Below are positions 19,180 to 30,420 of a stretch of DNA of 64,000 bases, piece by piece. This DNA is from Prorocentrum cordatum (Eukaryota; Sar; Dinophyceae; Prorocentrales; Prorocentraceae). The DNA lies in assembly GCA_963575745.1 (NCBI GenBank), contig CAUYUJ010015958.1, positions 1 through 64,000 on the forward strand. Reading direction: 5' to 3'. Every line of letters starts with the position of its first letter. Position 1 is the first letter of the stretch. Made by a program: the position numbers and the translations under genes. Below the pieces are notes generated by a model that did no database searches, was not told where the DNA came from, and saw nothing but the letters and a program-made list of their open reading frames with translations.

Positions 19180-21040
19180 TAGAATGGCCATTTCGCCTGA
19201 GACATCCTCCCAAAATCGTGAAGTTGGGGGTCGTATCTTAAGACGTATGTTGCTAAAACATGGGCGTTTCGCTCGGGACATCCTCCAAAAATCGGGATCT
19301 CGAAATCGCTCGCCTAATTTTCGGATCCTCCAAAATGAGCGTTTCACCTGAGACATCCTCGAAAATATGGGATGCCGACAGAGCTCTTGCAAGGCATCTT
19401 TTCGGAGCGATCTCGGATGACCCCCAAGATGGCCCAAGAAACGAAAATATCAAAAAACCTATGTGTTTCTAACACTTTCGTTGAAAAGTCAGCGTTTCGC
19501 TCGAGACATCCTCCAACAAGTTTTGAACTCGCGCGGAAATTGAATTCCACCTGATATCTGTTGTGGGCGTTCGGGGTAAGAGCGACGTCTAAACTCGCGC
19601 GGGTAGTGAACTCCACCTGGTATCTTTTGTGGACGTTCGCGGTGAGCGGTGACTGAAGTTGCGCGGATTGTGAATTCCATCTGGTATATTTTGTGGACGT
19701 TCGGAGTGAGCGGTACGTCGGAATTTGCGCGGATCGTGAACTCAATCTGGTACATGTTGGGGACGTTCCGAGGAGCCACGAACACCGGCAAAACGGAGAT
19801 TCGACGAACGACGACAACGAGCAAAGGCGAGATCCGAGGAACCGCGAACACCAGAAAAACAACAATACACCAGGAACAAGTACAACGAGCAAAGGCGAGT
19901 TGTGTCCTCGCTCGCTCGAGACATCCTCCAACAAGTTTTGAACTCGCGCGGAAAATGAACTCCACCTGATATCTGTTGTGGGCGTTCAGGGTAAGAGCGA
20001 CGTCTAAACTCGCGCGGGTAGTGAACTCCACCTGGTCTCTTTTGTGGACGTTCGCGGTGAGCGGTGACTGAAGTTGCGCGGATTGTGAATTCCTTCTGGT
20101 ATCTTTTGTGGACGTTCGGCATGAGCGGTACGTCGGAATTTGCGCGGATCGTGAACTCAATCTGGTTCTTTCTGTGTACGCTCGGGGTCAGCGGCACGTC
20201 TGAACTGGCGCGGATAGCGAAGTCCACCTGGCACCCCCTGTGGACGTTCGGGAAGAGCGCCTACGCGACATGCCACAGAATGGCCATTTCGCTTGAGACA
20301 TCCTCCCACAATCGTGAAGTTGGGGGTCGTATCTTAAGACGTATGTTGCTAACAATGGGCGTTTCGCTCGGGACATCCTCCAAACATCGGGATCTCGAAA
20401 TCGCTCGCCTAATTTTCGGATCCTCGAAAATCGGCGTTTCGCCTGAGACATCCTCGAAAAAAAAATAGATGCCGACAGAGCTCTTGCAAAGCATCTTTTC
20501 GGAGCGATCTCGGACGACCCCCAAGATGGCCCAAGAAGCGACAATATTGAAAAACACATGTGTTTTACACACGTTCGTTGAAACATCAGCGTTTCGCTCG
20601 AGACATCCTCCCAAAATTTCCTCTTCCTCCTCCTCGTCGCTGAACTCAGGCGGGGAGTGAACTCTAGCTGGTGTTGGCCCTGATCCTCCGCGGGAGCAGA
20701 ATGGCCATTTCGCTTCAGACATCCTCACAAAATCGAAAAGTTGGGGGGTCGTATCTTCAGACGTCGTTTGCTAAACATAGGGGGTTTCGCTCGGGACATC
20801 CTCCAAACATCGGGATCTCGAAATCGCTCGCCTAATTTTCGAATCCTCGAAAATCGGCGTTTCGCCAGAGACATCCTCGAAAAAATGGGATGCCGACAGA
20901 GCTCTTGCAAGGCATCTTGTCGGAGCGATCTCGGATGACCCCCAAGATGACCCAAGAAGCGACAATATTGAAAAACCCATGTGTTTAACATTTTCGTTGA
21001 CAAATCAGCATTTCGCTCGAAACATCCTCCAACAAGTTTT
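19180..21040 (+). repeat. Box array B: three ~335-bp blocks with box copies
   Basis: A block beginning ATGGCCATTTCGC and containing GATCTCGAAATCGCTCGCCT occurs at 19,180-19,515, 20,277-20,615 and 20,698-21,030. Each holds four boxes of the GCGTTTCGCTCGAGACATCC type spaced about 72-77 and 150-159 bp, plus a piece of 11-bp minisatellite (CCCCCAAGATGGCCCAAGAA). The short minus-strand ORFs are box translations. Confidence 0.8.
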
Positions 21041-21790
21041 GAACTCGCGCGGAAAGTGAACTCCACCTGATATCTGTTGTGGGCGTTCGGGGTAAGAGCG
21101 ACGTCTAAACTCGCGCGGGTAGTGAACTCCACCTGGTATCTTTTGTGGACGTTCGCGGTGAGCGGTGACTGAAGTTGCGCGGATTGTGAATTCCATCTGG
21201 TATATTTTGTGGACGTTCGGAGTGAGCGGTACGTCGGAATTTGCGCGGATCGTGATCTCAATCTGGTACATTTTGGGGACGTTCCGAGGAGCCACGAACA
21301 CCGGCAGAACGGAGATTCGACGAACGACGACAACGAGCAAAGCCGAGATCCGAGGAACCGCGAACACCAGAAAAACAACAATACTCCAGGAACAAATACA
21401 ACGAGCAAAGGCGAGTTGTGTCCTCGCTCGCTCGAGACATCCTCCAACAAGTTTTGAACTCGCGCGGAAAGTGAACTCCACCTGATATCTGTTGTGGGCG
21501 TTCGGGGTAAGAGCGACGTCTAAACTCGCGCGGGTAGTGAACTCCACCTGGTATCTTTTTGTGGACGTTCGCGGTGAGCGGTGACTGAAGTTGCGCGGAT
21601 TGTGAATTCCATCTGGTATCTTTTGTGGACGTTCGGAATGAGCGGTACGTCGGAATTTGCGCGGATCGTGAACTCAATCTGGTTCTTTCTGTGTACGCTC
21701 GGGGTCAGCGGCACGTCTGAACTGGCGCGGATAGCGAAGTCCACCTGGCACTCCCTGTGGACGTTCGGGAAGAGCGCCTACGCGACATGC
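19518..21790 (+). repeat. 63-66-bp tandem arrays (TGAACTCCACCTGGTATC units), four runs
   Basis: Runs at 19,518-19,780, 19,930-20,260, 21,030-21,290 and 21,440-21,765 consist of units with GTGGACGTTCG, GAGCGGT and CGCGGATNGTGAA followed by TCCACCTGGTATC. Spacings measured at GTGGACGTTC are 63 and 66 bp. The runs at 19.5 and 21.0 kb are near-identical to each other, as are those at 19.9 and 21.4 kb. Between runs lies a shared piece with ACGACAACGAGCAAAG. No gene is seen. Confidence 0.8.
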
Positions 21791-21877
21791 GAACTTGATG
21801 TTGGTGCACGTTCTTGCCAAGCTCTCTGATTTCACGCGCTTCCCGTTCATGTCAAGAAAGGTTGCACGGGGCAGAGG

Positions 21878-23645
21878 CTTAGCGGATTCCTCGGGATGGC
21901 GATTTCGCGTGAGACATCTTCACACAAATGAGATCTTCGCGACATCGCGTTTAACAAAAACAAGCGTTTCGCTCGAGAGATCCTCGAAAAGTTGATGACA
22001 GCGAAATTTCGCCGTCTGTGAAAATTTGCGTTTCGCTTGGGACATCCTCGAAACAATGAAATGACGACTGCAGTCTTTAACTGACTCTTATGTTAAGAAT
22101 TGCGATTTCGCTAGGGACATCCCCAGACAACGAGCGGCAGCACGGCGGACCAGAACGAAGAGCACGGCAGAACATGTGCATTTCGCTAGGGACATCCTCA
22201 ACAAATGAGATGTCCTCAACGTCGTCTTGGTATCGTTCTCGAAGTGCCTCAAGATGAGGAAACGAGAGGCCAAAAAGCACGTCAAGATGGCTGTCAGAAC
22301 GATTGGGAGACTTCCGAAAATAGCGATTTCGCTAGGGACATCCTCAAAAAGTGAAAACATACACCAGCATCGACTTGAAAACTGTTGTTCTTACATAGTT
22401 TTGACTTTGCTTCTGAAAAGGCTTCTAGACGGCCCAAGGCAGCCTTCAACAAATGTCGATTTCGCTAGGGACATCCTCGAACATTTGATGCGTGTGACAT
22501 CGCATCGTAATAATTTTAGGAGGGCATCAGGAAGCAAAAGAAGGCCACAACATGGCTCCAAGAGCGCCCTTAAGGTTGCTGAAAATAATGATTTCGCTAG
22601 GGACATCTTCAACAAAAACAACAAATCGAACAACATCGTTTTGAAAACTGCTGTTTTAACATCGTCTTGGGATCGCTCCTGAAAAGGCTTCTAGATGGTT
22701 TAAGCCAACCATCTAAAAATGACGATCTCGCTAGGGACATCCTGAAAAAATGAATGTGTGTAACGTCGCACTGTACCGGTTTTGGAAGGCATCAGGAGGA
22801 CCCCCAAAGGCCCCAAACAAGCCCAAATTTTACCCCCAGGAGCGCCCTCGAGACGATCCAAAATTGCGATTTCGTCTGAGACATCCTTACAACAATGAAA
22901 TGTTCACAACATCGATTTCATCAAAAATGAACGTTTCGCCTGAGACATCCCTTAAACATGGGAAGCCGCGAATTCGACAGATGTTCAAAAACTAGCGTCT
23001 CGCCTGAGACATCCTGACAAAACATATATCTTGGAGTGGCGTTTTTACTACCTCTCATGTTAAAAATCGCGCTCTCGCTGCATACATCCTCAAAGAAATC
23101 GGGCGGAGCATGGTCGGCGCAAAAAGAGCAAGGCAAAGAATGAGCAATTCTGCCGTGCTCCTTCGCTCACGGGGTCTATTCTGCAATGCTCGTTGTTTTT
23201 TTTGTGCCGTGCTCCTTCGCTCTACGGGCCTATTCTGCCATGCTCCTGGCCATTTTCTGTAACAATCCTTTGTTATTGGGGCTTATGATGCCGTGCTCCT
23301 GGTCGTTTTCTGCCGTGCTCCTTAGCTCTTGGGGCATATTCTGCCGTGCTCCTCCGCTTTCGGGGTTTATTCTGCCGTGCTCCTTGTGTTTTTCTTGCAT
23401 ACTCCTTCTTCCTTGGGGCGTATTATGCTGTATTCTTGCATCTATCTTGCCGTGCTCCTTAGCTCTCGCGGTCTATTCTGCCGTGCTCCTGGTCACTGGT
23501 CGTGTTTTGCAATGCTCCTTCTTTCCTGGCGCCTATTCTGCCGTGCTCCTCAGCTCTTGGGATCTATTCTGCCGTGCTCTTGTTTTTTTCTGTCATGCTC
23601 CTTCGCTCCTGGAGCCTAATTTGCCGTGCTCCTTCGCTCTTGGGG
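21878..23645 (+). repeat. Segmental duplication 1, right copy, with box array C
   Basis: Partner of 11,752-13,560. It repeats the same series of boxes to 23,090 with the same order and spacing, then passes into the GCCGTGCTCC array. Small indels and substitutions separate the copies. Confidence 0.85.
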
Positions 23646-25305
23646 TCTCTCCAAAGCCGCACGAGAGGACCTTCTTCCTGTCATGCTCCTGCGCTCCTCT
23701 GCCGCAAGCGTCTCGCATTTCTGCAGTGCTCCTTCCTTTTTGGGGCCAATCTGCCGTTCTCTTTAGCGCTTGGGGTATACTCTGCCGTCTGGTCTTCTTC
23801 CGCCGTGCTCCTTCGCTCTCCGGGCCTGTTCTGCCGTGCTCCTGGTGTTTTTTTCTGCCGTCCTCCTTAGCTCTTGGGGTCTACTCTGCCGTGCTCCTGG
23901 TCTTTTTGTTGGCCGTTCTCCTTCGCTCTTCGGGCCTCTTCTGCCGTGCTCCTCAGCTCGTGGGGTCTAATCTGCCGTGCTCCTGTTTTTTTCTGCCGTG
24001 TTCCTTCGCTCTTGGGGCCTCTTCTGCCGTGCTCCTCAGCTCTTGGGGTCTATTCTGCCGTGCTCCTGTTTTTTTTTTTCTGCCGTGCTCCTTCGCTCAT
24101 GGGGCTTATTCTGCCGTGTTCCTGGTCTTTTCCTGCCGTGCTCCTTAGCTCTGGGGTCTATTCTGCCGAAGCCCTGGTCTCTTTCTGCCATGCCCCTGAG
24201 CTCTGGGGGTCTATTCTGCCGTGCTCCTGGTCATTGTCTGCCGTGCTTCTTCGCACTTGGGGCATCTTCTGCCGTGCTCCTTGTCTCGTGGGTTCTATTC
24301 TGCCGTGCTCCGCGTCTCTTTCTGGTTTGCTCCTTCGCTCTTCGGGCCTATTCTGCCGTGCTCCTGGTCTTTTCTGTCGTACTCCTTGGCTCATCGGGCC
24401 TTTTCTGGTGTGTTTCTGTATTTTCTGCCGTCGTCCTTAGCTCTTGGGTCATCTTCTGCCATGCTCCTGTTTTTTTTTTTCTGGCGTCTTTTTCGCTCTT
24501 GGGGCGTATTATGCCGTGCTCCTTAGCTCTTGGGGTCTATTCTGCCGTGCTCCTGGTCTTTTTTTTCTGCCGTGTTCGGCAGCTCTTGGAGTCTATTCTG
24601 CCATGCTCCTGGTTTGTTTCCGACGTGCTCCTTCGCTCATGGGACCTATTCTGCTGTGCTCCTGGTCTTTGTCGGCCGTGCTCCTGCTTTTTTTTCTGAC
24701 GTGCTCCTTCGCTCTTGGGGCATATTCTGCCGTGTTCCTTGTCTCTTGGGTTCTATTCTGCTGTGCTCCTCGTCTTTTTCGGGTTTGCTCCTTCGCTCTT
24801 GGGGTCTAGTTTTCCGCACTCCTTCAGCTCTCGGGGTCTACTCTGGCGTGTTTCTGTTTTTTTTCTGCCGTGCTCCTTCGCTCTTGGGGCCTATTCTGCT
24901 GTGCTCCTGGTCATTCTCTGCCGTGCTCCTTAGCTTTTGGGGTCTATCCTGCCGTGCTCCTGGTCTTTCTCTGCCGTACTCCTTCGCACTTGATCCATAT
25001 CCAGCCCTGCTCCTTAGCTCCTGGGGTCTATTCTGCCGTGCTCCTGGTCTTTTTCTGCCGTGCTCCTTAGCTCTTGGGGCCTAATCTGCCGTGCTCCTGG
25101 TCTTTTCCTGCCTGCTCCTTAGCTCTTGAGGTCTATTCTGCCGTGTTCCTGGTCATTTTCTGCCGTGCTCCTTAGCTGTTGGGGTCCATTCTGCCGTACT
25201 CCTTTGCTCTTGGGGTCAATTCTGCTGTGCTCCTGGTCTTTTTCTGCCGTGCTCCTTCGCTCTTCGGGCCTATTCTGCCGTGCTTCTGGTCTTTTTCTGC
25301 CGTGC
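23140..25305 (+). repeat. Largest GCCGTGCTCC tandem array (~2.2 kb)
   Basis: Dozens of alternating 31-bp and 23-bp units run here, with poly-T variants (TCCTGTTTTTTTTTTTCTGCC). A 320-residue Cys/Leu-rich frame at 23,186-24,148 and several like it are open only because of the repeat. A unit-disrupting piece, AAGCCGCACGAGAGGACCTT, lies near 23,655. Confidence 0.85.
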
Positions 25306-25580
25306 GCGCCCAGAAACTCCGCCAAAACGACCACCGCGACGATCCGCACGGCAGAATACAGGAGCACGGCAGAACACACAGAGCACACAGAGGCACGGCA
25401 GAACACAGAAGCACGGCAGAACAGGAGCACGGCAGAACACACAGGAGCACAGCACAACACACCCCGCACGCACGCCGACACGCGCGCCACGGCATACTTG
25501 CGCGGCATAACAACAACAGAGCATTTTCCACATGCTTGGTGGACTAAAGCGACGCTTCCCGTTCTTGTCCGGTCAGGTTT
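25306..25580 (-). repeat. Inverted GCCGTGCTCC array and end of segmental duplication 2
   Basis: After CAAAACGACCACCGCGACGA the array reads GGAGCACGGCAGAACACACA (25,360-25,460). Unique-looking DNA shared with 18,990-19,109 follows. Confidence 0.8.
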
Positions 25581-25607
25581 CAGGAATGTGGCAAATCCTT
25601 TGTTTTT

Positions 25608-25715
25608 GCACCCTGACCCCGCCGATCTGCGTGAGGGGTGCCACTGAATATCAGAAATGTGGCAAATCCCGTATGTTTTTGGACCCTGACCCCGCCGATC
25701 TGCGTGAAGGGTGTC
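25608..25715 (+). repeat. 73-bp repeat, two copies
   Basis: ACCCTGACCCCGCCGATCTG occurs at 25,610 and 25,683. This is the same family as at 11,145-11,470 and directly abuts the end of segmental duplication 2. Confidence 0.8.
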
Positions 25716-25773
25716 AATTTTTACCCACCCCAGCAATTCAGACAACACGCTCATGGCGTGCTAAACCTGCCCG

Positions 25774-26863
25774 TTTGGGCCTCCCCCCCTCGCGCGGTCC
25801 ATCAATAAGGAATAGTAAGCAGCAAGAAGCAGAACAGTAACAGTTGGAACTGGAAGCTGCAACTGGTATAGGAATCTGCGAATCTTCGGACTACAGCCTG
25901 GTGGCCCCACAAGGGAGCCGGCGGATTTTCCTCAGGTTTTTGAAGGATTTTGACATTTGCTTCTTTTCGGCCTTCCGACGGCCCGAGACGGCCCAAGAGC
26001 CCCCAAAGATCGCCCAAAGATCGCCCAAGAGGCCTCCAAGATGGCCCCAGAACGGCCCAAGAGGCCCTGAAGACGGCCCCAAGAGGCCCCCAAGACGGCC
26101 CAGGAGGCCTTTCAGACGCCCAAGACGGCCTTCAAGACAGCCCCGGAGCATTCCAAGAGGGCCTCCAAGACGGCCCAGAGAGACCCCCCCAACGGCTTCC
26201 GACGGCGTCAGACGGGCCAGGAACCCGCCAAGACGGCCGAAGATGGCCTTAAGATGACCCAAGACGGCCCAAGAGGCCTCCAAGAGGGCCTCCAGGAAGG
26301 CCCGAGGAAGCCAAAATCATTGATTTCCCATGAGTTTTTGGAAGGATTGTGGCATTTGCATTGTTCGGCCTTCCGACGGCCCGAGACGGCCCAAGTGCCC
26401 CCAAAGATCGCCCAAGACGGCCCCAAGAGGCCCCCAAGACGGCCCAAGAGGCCTCCAAGACGCTCAAGATGGCCTCCAAGACGGCCCAAGAGCCCGCCAA
26501 GACGTCCTCCAAGAAGGCCCGAAAGGGTCAAAATGGCCTCCCGACGGCCAATATGACCTTCAAGATGCCCACGTGTTCCCCGAAGGCTTTCCAAACCGAT
26601 TCGGGGAGCACATGATCTGATAGCTTGGCAGGTCTGACCTCAACGTTCGGCCACATTGGCGCTTCCAAACAGGCAGGGGGCGGCGGTGGTTCGCCGTAGG
26701 CGTCTTCGATAAATAGATCCGCCGGCCCCCATGTGGGGCCACCTGGCTGTAGGACGAGGATGCAGTTCCCTGCACCAGTTGAGTTTCAAGTCTCCAATGT
26801 TACAGTCTTCTTTCTGCTTCCTACTGTACATTGTTGCTGTCCGCGCGAGGGGGGGAGCCTAAA
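25774..26863. mobile_element. 1.09 kb element with ~155-bp terminal inverted repeats
   Basis: The left end 25,774-25,927 (TTTGGGCCTCCCCCCCTCGC, then CTACAGCCTGGTGGCCCCAC, then GCCGGCGGATTT) is the imperfect reverse complement of 26,711-26,863, whose last bases read CGCGCGAGGGGGGGAGCCTA. Inside lies 11-bp minisatellite in CCAAGACGGCC orientation (25,940-26,515) and an inverted copy of the hairpin module (26,515-26,720). No transposase is visible. A non-autonomous DNA element or foldback is the simplest reading. I could not assign a target-site duplication. Confidence 0.65.
26515..26720 (-). repeat. Conserved hairpin module, inverted copy 4
   Basis: Reverse complement of the 6,246 / 9,122 module. 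It contains CACATGATCTGATAGCTTGG and the arm CAGGGGGCGGCGG. The second stem arm is lost where the terminal inverted repeat of the 25,774 element begins. Confidence 0.75.
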
Positions 26864-27165
26864 ACCAGCAATTCTACCACGCCCCAATCACGTCCTCAGA
26901 ATGCCTGGGGGCTGGGGGGGTCGTGGGACACGTAACAATACATGAGATTGGCGCCTCAGAGGCTATAACCCTTGGTTACTTGCGCCATGTTCGCGCCCCC
27001 GAGGCCGAGGCCCCAAACCCTAGTAATTTGCACCATGCGTGCGCCCACGAAGAAGCACACCCACAAAAATTATGAAATGCTCGCGTCCCCGAAGCCACAA
27101 ACGCTCGCAAATTACGCCGTATTCGCACTGCCGAGGCCAATAATGCTTTAAGGCGCCCGAAAATT
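26864..27165. repeat. Degenerate CGAGGCC-rich repeats
   Basis: Imperfect units of about 60 bp can be followed around TTGCGCCATGTTCGCGCCCC, TTTGCACCATGCGTGCGCCC and TACGCCGTATTCGCACTGCC. No coding signal. Confidence 0.4.
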
Positions 27166-27500
27166 GCTCTAAGACGGCCCAGGAGGGTCCAAAGATGCCC
27201 CAAGAGCGCTCCAAGAGGCCTCATGAGAAAGCCCCAAGAGGCCCAAATCCTAGATTGTATGAACGTTTTGGAAAGATTTTGGCCTTCTCGCATGTTCGGC
27301 TTTCCGACGCTCCAAGACGGCTCAAGAAGCTCCAAAGACCGCCCCAAGACAGCCCAAGTCGCCTCCAAGAGGACCCCAAGACGGCCCAAGAGGGCTCCAA
27401 GATGGCCCAAGAAACGCTCAAGACGGCCAAGAAGGGCCCCAAGAAAGCCCGCCAAAGGCCCCTAAAAGTGTCCGTCCAAGAGGCTATCCAAGGAGGCGCC
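27166..27500 (-). repeat. 11-bp minisatellite, inverted orientation
   Basis: Units of the CCAAGACGGCC / CCAAGAGGGC type. The array is shorter and more diverged than those at 10,440 and 25,940. Confidence 0.7.
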
Positions 27501-27589
27501 TCCACAAACCAAAGCTGAGGAGATCGAGGAGGTTCGCAGGTTGAGGCGAGAACTGCGAAGAGGCAGAGGAATGTTGAGGGACGGAGATG

Positions 27590-28210
27590 GACACGCATAT
27601 ACATACGCTCGTACGTCCGTCGCCACATACACACACTAACTGCATTCAACTTGAAAGGCTTTCGGATACGCATTCGCAAGTGCACGGATGAACACGTCGA
27701 CGCACTATAGTATGCATGTGTGACGGTGTACGCGTGTGCGCGTACCCAAATGGAGATGTATGCAGTCTCAAGGTTCTATACATACCTGTGGATATGTATA
27801 GCATCATGGTTTAGATCAGGTGAGGCTGTGTATGCGCACACAAAGGTGCATACACACACATATATATATACACACGTGTAGATAGATATGTGCACGTGCA
27901 CATGTATCTGGACGGTGTGCGTGTCTAGCTGCACGCATGTATAAACTGAAGCATGCTGTGTGGGAGTATGGGCGTAGGCCGTGCAGTCCAGTGTACGCAC
28001 ACGCGTGAAATATAGCACAACATTGAAAAAGGCGTGCCCTGTATGTGTGCACACCTGCGCAATTCCAATGAATACGCACGTGTACACATGTCTGTGAAAA
28101 TAAAGTTATGACTGTATCTCTGTGTGGGTGTGTATGCGCACGTGCGTGTGGACATACGACAGGTATATCTCTCAATATCTAGGTGTGTATGTGAGTATGT
28201 GAGCGCGTGG
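27590..28210. repeat. Alternating purine/pyrimidine (TG/CA) tract
   Basis: About 600 bases are dense in TGTGTG, CACACA, TACGCGTGTGCGCG and TATATATATACACACGTGT. Such DNA favours left-handed Z form. Minus-strand frames rich in His/Cys/Tyr/Val here are composition artefacts. Confidence 0.6.
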
Positions 28211-29590
28211 TTTAACTACCTGTAAGCAGGTTCCCACATGGACGCGCCGCGTACGTCGATGGGCATCATATTCTCAGGACTTCAACCTCACTGATCTCTG
28301 TGGCCTGCCGCCGACCGGCCCTGGCACGCGATCGATGATGACAAGGGTATCATAACGGCAACAGCATTTATTCACTTCGGCAATACCGCTAAAGAACTGC
28401 GTCTGGCAACGCATCTAGCGGAATAGTAGAAAAGACCAGGCTTGTCAACACGCGCGCGTGAAAATCCCAAATTCGTATGCGCTCCCATAGTGGCGCAAGC
28501 GCGGTCTGTCTACTTCCCGAGTGGGTGAGGCATTCTATTCTGCACGGCATTGGCAGAAACATGCAGAAGGGGTACGCCACCGACTACTCAGTGGCGGTGT
28601 GACCCCTGACAATGAGACAACCCGCTCCTCGAGGACAAAAGATGCAAATATATGATATAGCCACTCCTAACTCTGAATCCGCCTCTTCCGCCTTGCAAGC
28701 GCGGCGCAGGTCAGAAGGAGTCCGCCGACCCCAGCTTTCCGCGAGGGCGGGCAAGGTCATGCTCTGTCGCCCCAGCCTCCCTGTTACCCTTCGGTCGGAA
28801 GACGTAGCTAGAATCATTCAGCAGACAGGGCTTGGAAGTAGATTGGATCTCCGCCGGCCCTCTGAAGACGAGAGGGAGGACCATTCGGCCCTTCAAATAT
28901 ACATGCGCCTAAACTATGGACAAATACATACTTACAGCGACCGTAGGCTACCCCTCCGCGGGGTTCGAAAATACCATTCGAGGAGTGGGGGTTGCAAACA
29001 CGAGCTCCCAAACCCAAATCACGGGCCCTCCAGGATCCCAGAATCCGATCACGGGGCCTTTGGTGTCCTCATCCCGATTGCAGCCCAGTTTGTTCTAGGC
29101 GGTTCCTTCAACTCGACGGCATGCCGAGAGAGGAAGTGAGAGGATGCAGGCAATCTCAGGGGGCGGCGTGGCTTCGGCCTTCTGAGAAGGCAGGCCCCCA
29201 TCTGCGTTCTCCCATGGGCGCGCCGCCGATGAACCGCCCAGGACGACACCATACTGGATGAAGCCGTGTCCACCATGGCTCCAGGATGGCCCCGCCCCAG
29301 GGGAGAGGAACAACTTTCCCAAATATCGTTGGCGCTTCGCACGACTTTAGCATGCCCACCTCTTCGGCTCAGTCTGACCCGTGGCCTCCAGATGTAGATA
29401 CCCCCGAGTGCCCAGGAGGCGTACAATGAGGCCCCAGCAGGCTCACGAGGCCTCAACATTACTCTGAAAGGGCTGCTATGTTGAAGTCCCAACGTGCCAA
29501 TTACACTCTCCAAACCGTCCCCGATATCGCCAGACCCGAGAGTTCCCAGCTGGCATTCAAGCATGATCGAAAGCCCGGAAAAGAAAATAG
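28211..29590. other. No feature recognised
   Basis: Mixed-composition DNA without clear repeats, domains or RNA genes. Short ORFs on both strands (175 residues or fewer) show no recognisable motif. Confidence 0.5.
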
Positions 29591-29978
29591 AAATGTGAAA
29601 CATGGCGACGTTTCAAAGACACCTGATTGGGCCACGGGCAAACGCAATGCTGAATGTATCGATCTTGATGTACCGTGCCGAGAGATATGCTGTGCTGCGC
29701 CGTGCTGAATTGCGATGCGCCATGCCACGATTGTGCTCTATAGCGTTGTGGATCGAGAACTCCTTTGCATCCGAGTCCTGACCGAACTCATCTGGACCTT
29801 CAGCTCGAGCTGCCTGAGAACATAGTAGCTGCCCCAACGCTCATTGACAGGGGGACATGCCAGGAGGACGCGCCGCGGAACGTCTCAAGGGACGCGACAG
29901 GCGACGTGCCAAGGGACGTGCCATAAGGACGCACCGCGGGACTTGCCAAGGGGACGCGCTACGGAACGAGCTGGGGCA
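29590..29978 (+). repeat. ~400-bp dispersed repeat, copy 1 (partner 45,450-45,834)
   Basis: Shares TTTCAAAGACACCTGATT, then GCTGTGCTGCGCCGTGCT, CTCCTTTGCATCCGA and GACATGCCAGGAGGACGCGC with the second copy, in the same order and at an offset of about 15,860. Both copies lead directly into a box (GCGTTTCGCTCGAGACA). Confidence 0.8.
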
Positions 29979-29979
29979 A

Positions 29980-30420
29980 GCGTTTCGCTCGAGACAACCT
30001 GCCCAAATCCTCATGCTAGACATCCGCCTGGGCGATCTGGACACGTGAAAACAAGCATTTCGCTAAACACATCCTCAACACATCCTCATTCTAGACATCC
30101 GCCTGGGCAAACTGGACACGTGAAAACAAGTGGTTCAAACGTCCGCCTGGGTGACCTGGGAACGTGCAAACAAGCGTTTCGCTCGAGACATTCTCAACAC
30201 AACCGTATGTTAGACATCCGCCTGGGAGACCTGGACACGTGAAAACAAGCGTTTCGCTCGACACATTCTCAACACCTCCTCATGCTAGACGTCTGCCTGG
30301 GCGACCTGGACACGTGAAACCAAGCGTCTCGCTTGACACATCCTCAACACATCCTCATACTAGACATCCGCCTGGGCGACCTGGACACGTGAAAACAAGC
30401 GTTTCGCCAAAACGGCCACA
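29980..30420 (+). repeat. Box array D: 75-bp units
   Basis: Boxes start at 29,980, 30,055, 30,174, 30,249, 30,324 and 30,399, giving spacings of 75, 119, 75, 75 and 75. Between boxes the units carry CTAGACATCCGCCTGGGCGA and CTGGACACGTGAAAACAAGC. That spacer is unrelated to the spacers of arrays A to C, although the box is the same. Confidence 0.85.

Noticed and set aside
23186-24148. 320-residue Cys/Leu-rich frame resembling a multi-pass membrane protein
   Set aside because: It is translated GCCGTGCTCC satellite. All plus-strand phases give similar hydrophobic frames, and the pattern follows the 31/23-bp units rather than codons.
27776-28175. His/Cys-rich minus-strand frames resembling zinc-binding proteins
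   Set aside because: They arise from TG/CA alternation and show no regular CxxC or HxxxH spacing.
28211-29590. tRNA or other structured RNA genes
   Set aside because: I looked for A/B-box-like GTTCGAA patterns and cloverleaf arms. One GGGGTTCGAA occurs near 28,959, but no acceptor-stem pairing could be followed around it.
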